The notes below the pieces were generated by a model. It saw nothing but the letters and a program-made list of their open reading frames with translations, was not told the origin of the DNA and did not search any database. The position numbers and the translations under genes were made by a program. DNA of 5,742 nucleotides from the NCBI GenBank assembly GCA_028694545.1, contig JAQVKV010000197.1, forward strand, positions 1 to 5,742, in the 5' to 3' direction. Source of the stretch: Zavarzinia sp. (GTDB lineage: Bacteria; Pseudomonadota; Alphaproteobacteria; Zavarziniales; Zavarziniaceae). The first letter of the stretch is position 1. Every line of letters starts with the position of its first letter. Shown piece by piece: positions 5,512 to 5,742 of this stretch.

Positions 5512-5742
5512 TCAGCCTCCGCCCTCGATCCGGTTCAGGGCAGGGATCATGCTCTCCAGCCATTTGACAAAGGCGGCGCAGTGGCGCCGGGTACGATAGT
5601 CGGCCCGGATCGACAGGAAATAGGAAATCACTTCCAAGGCCGGAACGTCCCCTTCGAAGGGATCGATCAGCCGGCCTTCCTTCTGCTCGGCCCTCGTCAG
5701 GATGTCGCTTTCGAGAATGACCCCGAGGCCGTTTGCCGCGGC
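5512..5742 (-). CDS. LysR-type transcriptional regulator, C-terminal end (continues beyond window)
   Basis: The - strand is open from the right edge to TGA at 5514-5512, giving the last 76 residues of a protein. ANGLGVILESD at about 3-13 followed by GRLIDPFEG at 23-31 is the conserved late part of the LysR substrate-binding domain. YFLSIRADYRTRRHCAAFVKW (about 41-61) is the C-terminal helix region in which such proteins end. Family members are dimeric or tetrameric DNA-binding regulators whose effector domain senses a small molecule. The DNA-binding part would lie outside the window. The gene is transcribed toward the permease relic, 166 nt away. No lesion is visible in the part seen, so it may be intact. 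The regulated target is unknown. Confidence 0.82.
   Translation of the reverse strand, partial: AAANGLGVILESDILTRAEQKEGRLIDPFEGDVPALEVISYFLSIRADYRTRRHCAAFVKWLESMIPALNRIEGGG

Noticed and set aside
5564..5599. TTGACA followed by TACGAT, resembling a + strand sigma-70 promoter
   Set aside because: The spacer is about 22 bases, far from the usual 17, and the site lies inside the coding sequence of the - strand LysR gene.
4677..5742. LysR N-terminal fragment and LysR C-terminal segment as two halves of one gene split by an insertion
   Set aside because: They are on opposite strands, and the C-terminal segment continues in frame out of the window, so a separate gene is the simpler explanation. 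An inversion was considered but nothing in the sequence supports it.

Overview
The window is a high-GC stretch of bacterial chromosome or large plasmid. Codons end mostly in G or C, genes are tightly packed with 4-10 nt junctions, and the families present (NitT/TauT ABC transporter, polyamine-type ABC permease, LysR regulators, true creatininase) suggest an alphaproteobacterium such as a Rhizobiales or Rhodospirillales member. That placement is inference; no rRNA, tRNA or other marker gene is present.

Region 1 (2-2963, + strand) looks like an intact operon. It holds the 3' part of a NitT/TauT-type ABC ATPase, its membrane permease, a two-domain vicinal-oxygen-chelate (VOC) protein resembling an extradiol ring-cleavage dioxygenase, and an alpha/beta hydrolase of the meta-cleavage-product hydrolase type. 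A plausible reading is uptake of a small anionic or aromatic compound, oxygenolytic ring opening, then hydrolysis of the ring-fission product. A perfect 17-bp hairpin closes the operon at 2985-3021.

Region 2 (3022-4611) starts with a short coding-like relic on the - strand that converges on the same hairpin. It continues with a creatininase gene (creatinine amidohydrolase family) that is recognisable almost end to end but lacks two internal blocks, one of which breaks the frame. An apparently intact metallo-beta-lactamase-fold hydrolase is translationally coupled to it by a GTGA overlap.

Region 3 (4612-5742) is heavily damaged. A LysR-type regulator survives only as its first ~22 codons, with a good ribosome binding site. 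It runs straight into the 3' end of an oppositely oriented PotC-like ABC permease relic, which itself has a one-base frameshift and a large in-frame internal deletion. The last 231 bases are the C-terminal end of a second LysR-type regulator on the - strand, running off the window.

The most notable point is the concentration of lesions (at least five in about 2 kb) between intact neighbours. It looks like a catabolic/transport locus being lost by small deletions, unless the lesions are assembly errors. I see no CRISPR array, insertion sequence, RNA gene or clearly new defence system.
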